From the NCBI RefSeq assembly GCF_001044425.1, contig NZ_LFML01000048.1, forward strand, positions 1 through 33,455: a stretch of 33,455 nucleotides of DNA. Reading direction: 5' to 3'. The notes beneath the pieces are model-generated. The model did not search any database. It saw nothing but the letters and a program-made list of their open reading frames with translations, and was not told where the DNA came from. The DNA is from Streptomyces roseus. Its GTDB lineage: Bacteria > Actinomycetota > Actinomycetes > Streptomycetales > Streptomycetaceae. This document shows positions 33,034 to 33,455 of the stretch, in pieces; within the stretch, counting starts at the first letter, position 1; every line of letters starts with the position of its first letter. The translations under genes were made by a program, and so were the position numbers.

Positions 33034-33455
33034 TCAGAACAGCCCGTCCTGCCCGGCGGGGGCGGCGGGCGGCGGCAGTTCGGCGACGGGCACGGCGGTC
33101 GTGGCGTCGGCATCGGCATCGGCATCGGTGGCGACGAGTTCCCAGCCCGCGAGCAGCCGGCTGTCCACCACGAGGCCGTCGGCGAAGTGCAGATCGGGAC
33201 CGGCCGCGCCGACGAGCCGGCCCGTGACGGCCCCGCCGGGGACCATCGTGGTGACCACCCGAGCCGGGGCGGGCAGCCCGTCCAGCCCGAACGGCCCGGC
33301 GTGGTCGGCGATCGCGCACTCCAGCCGCTCCAGCGACTCCGGCCACCCCGGCAGGGCGGCGGCCCGGGCGTGCAGCTCCGCGACCTCCCGGGCGCGGTCG
33401 GCCGCCGTCGGCAGATGGACTCGTACGGCGCGCTTGCGGGCGTACGCGATCCGGT
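33034..33455 (-). CDS. Unknown protein, C-terminal part (5' end outside window)
   Basis: The last 140 residues of a protein whose start lies beyond the right edge. Visible segments include RIAYARKRAVRVHLPTAADRAREVAELHARAAALPGWPESLERLECAIADHAG, then a beta-rich part (VVTTMVPGGAVTGRLVGAAGPDLHFADGLVVDSRLLAGWELVATD), a short (Asp-Ala)n run from GATGCC repeats near 33110-33130, and a proline-rich end in QDGLF. The QxxLF-like end recalls sliding-clamp-binding peptides (QxxL/MxF), but a match of this size is weak. I do not recognise the family. The following 118 bases hold a dyad and the ABM gene promoter. Confidence 0.65.
   Translation of the reverse strand, partial: RIAYARKRAVRVHLPTAADRAREVAELHARAAALPGWPESLERLECAIADHAGPFGLDGLPAPARVVTTMVPGGAVTGRLVGAAGPDLHFADGLVVDSRLLAGWELVATDADADADATTAVPVAELPPPAAPAGQDGLF

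Overview
The window looks like chromosomal DNA of a Streptomyces. GC content is very high with G/C-rich third codon positions, starts are often GTG or TTG, and many products match Streptomyces core proteins (a SigF-like sporulation sigma factor, OpcA, the TadA-associated acidic protein). From memory, the order dnaX ... upp ... tadA ... sigF-sigN resembles the central S. coelicolor chromosome; I could not check this. I see no insertion sequence, prophage, CRISPR array or plasmid feature, so this is a core region with some accessory cassettes.

Layout. 1-1.5 kb: 3'-truncated dnaX, the signal recognition particle RNA gene and tRNA-Ser(GGA). 1.7-8.5 kb: a molybdenum-centred block with an HTH-TOBE regulator, a PucR-type regulator, a two-gene xanthine-dehydrogenase-like enzyme (separate FAD subunit; fused 2x[2Fe-2S]-Moco subunit), a small sulfite-oxidase-fold protein and a double-TOBE molbindin. 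8.7-16.6 kb: housekeeping and poorly known genes (DUF1059, a double VOC protein, a HhH-GPD repair-like protein, OpcA, a HerA/DUF853 ATPase, a small ParB-fold-like protein, a LytR_C membrane protein, uracil phosphoribosyltransferase, a tandem universal stress protein and a small basic protein). 16.9-18.1 kb: an acidic partner protein coupled to tadA, then tRNA-Ser(CGA). 18.2-22.5 kb: two small secreted or membrane proteins around a hairpin-rich noncoding stretch, tandem SigB-type sigma factors (sigF, sigN), a lipoprotein and a tail-anchored protein.

22.6-25.6 kb: a MarR-regulated DHA2 efflux pump with a clear repeated operator and a hexanucleotide microsatellite in its tail, followed by a TetR regulator with two candidate operators. 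25.7-31.6 kb: a tightly packed minus-strand operon of response regulator, histidine kinase, GT2-GtrA fusion and GT39 membrane glycosyltransferase, probably a signal-responsive envelope glycosylation module. 31.7-33.5 kb: a metal-dependent amidohydrolase overlapping a small ABM-fold protein, then a partial unknown gene.

The most interesting features are the molybdenum block with two kinds of TOBE protein, the operators of the MarR and TetR regulators, the 11-bp direct repeats ahead of the response regulator, the SigB-like promoter between the two sigma genes, the pairing of a HerA-type ATPase with a ParB-like protein, and the hairpin-dense noncoding region at 18.5-18.9 kb. I found no clearly new system. 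All family calls come from reading motifs, not from database searches.
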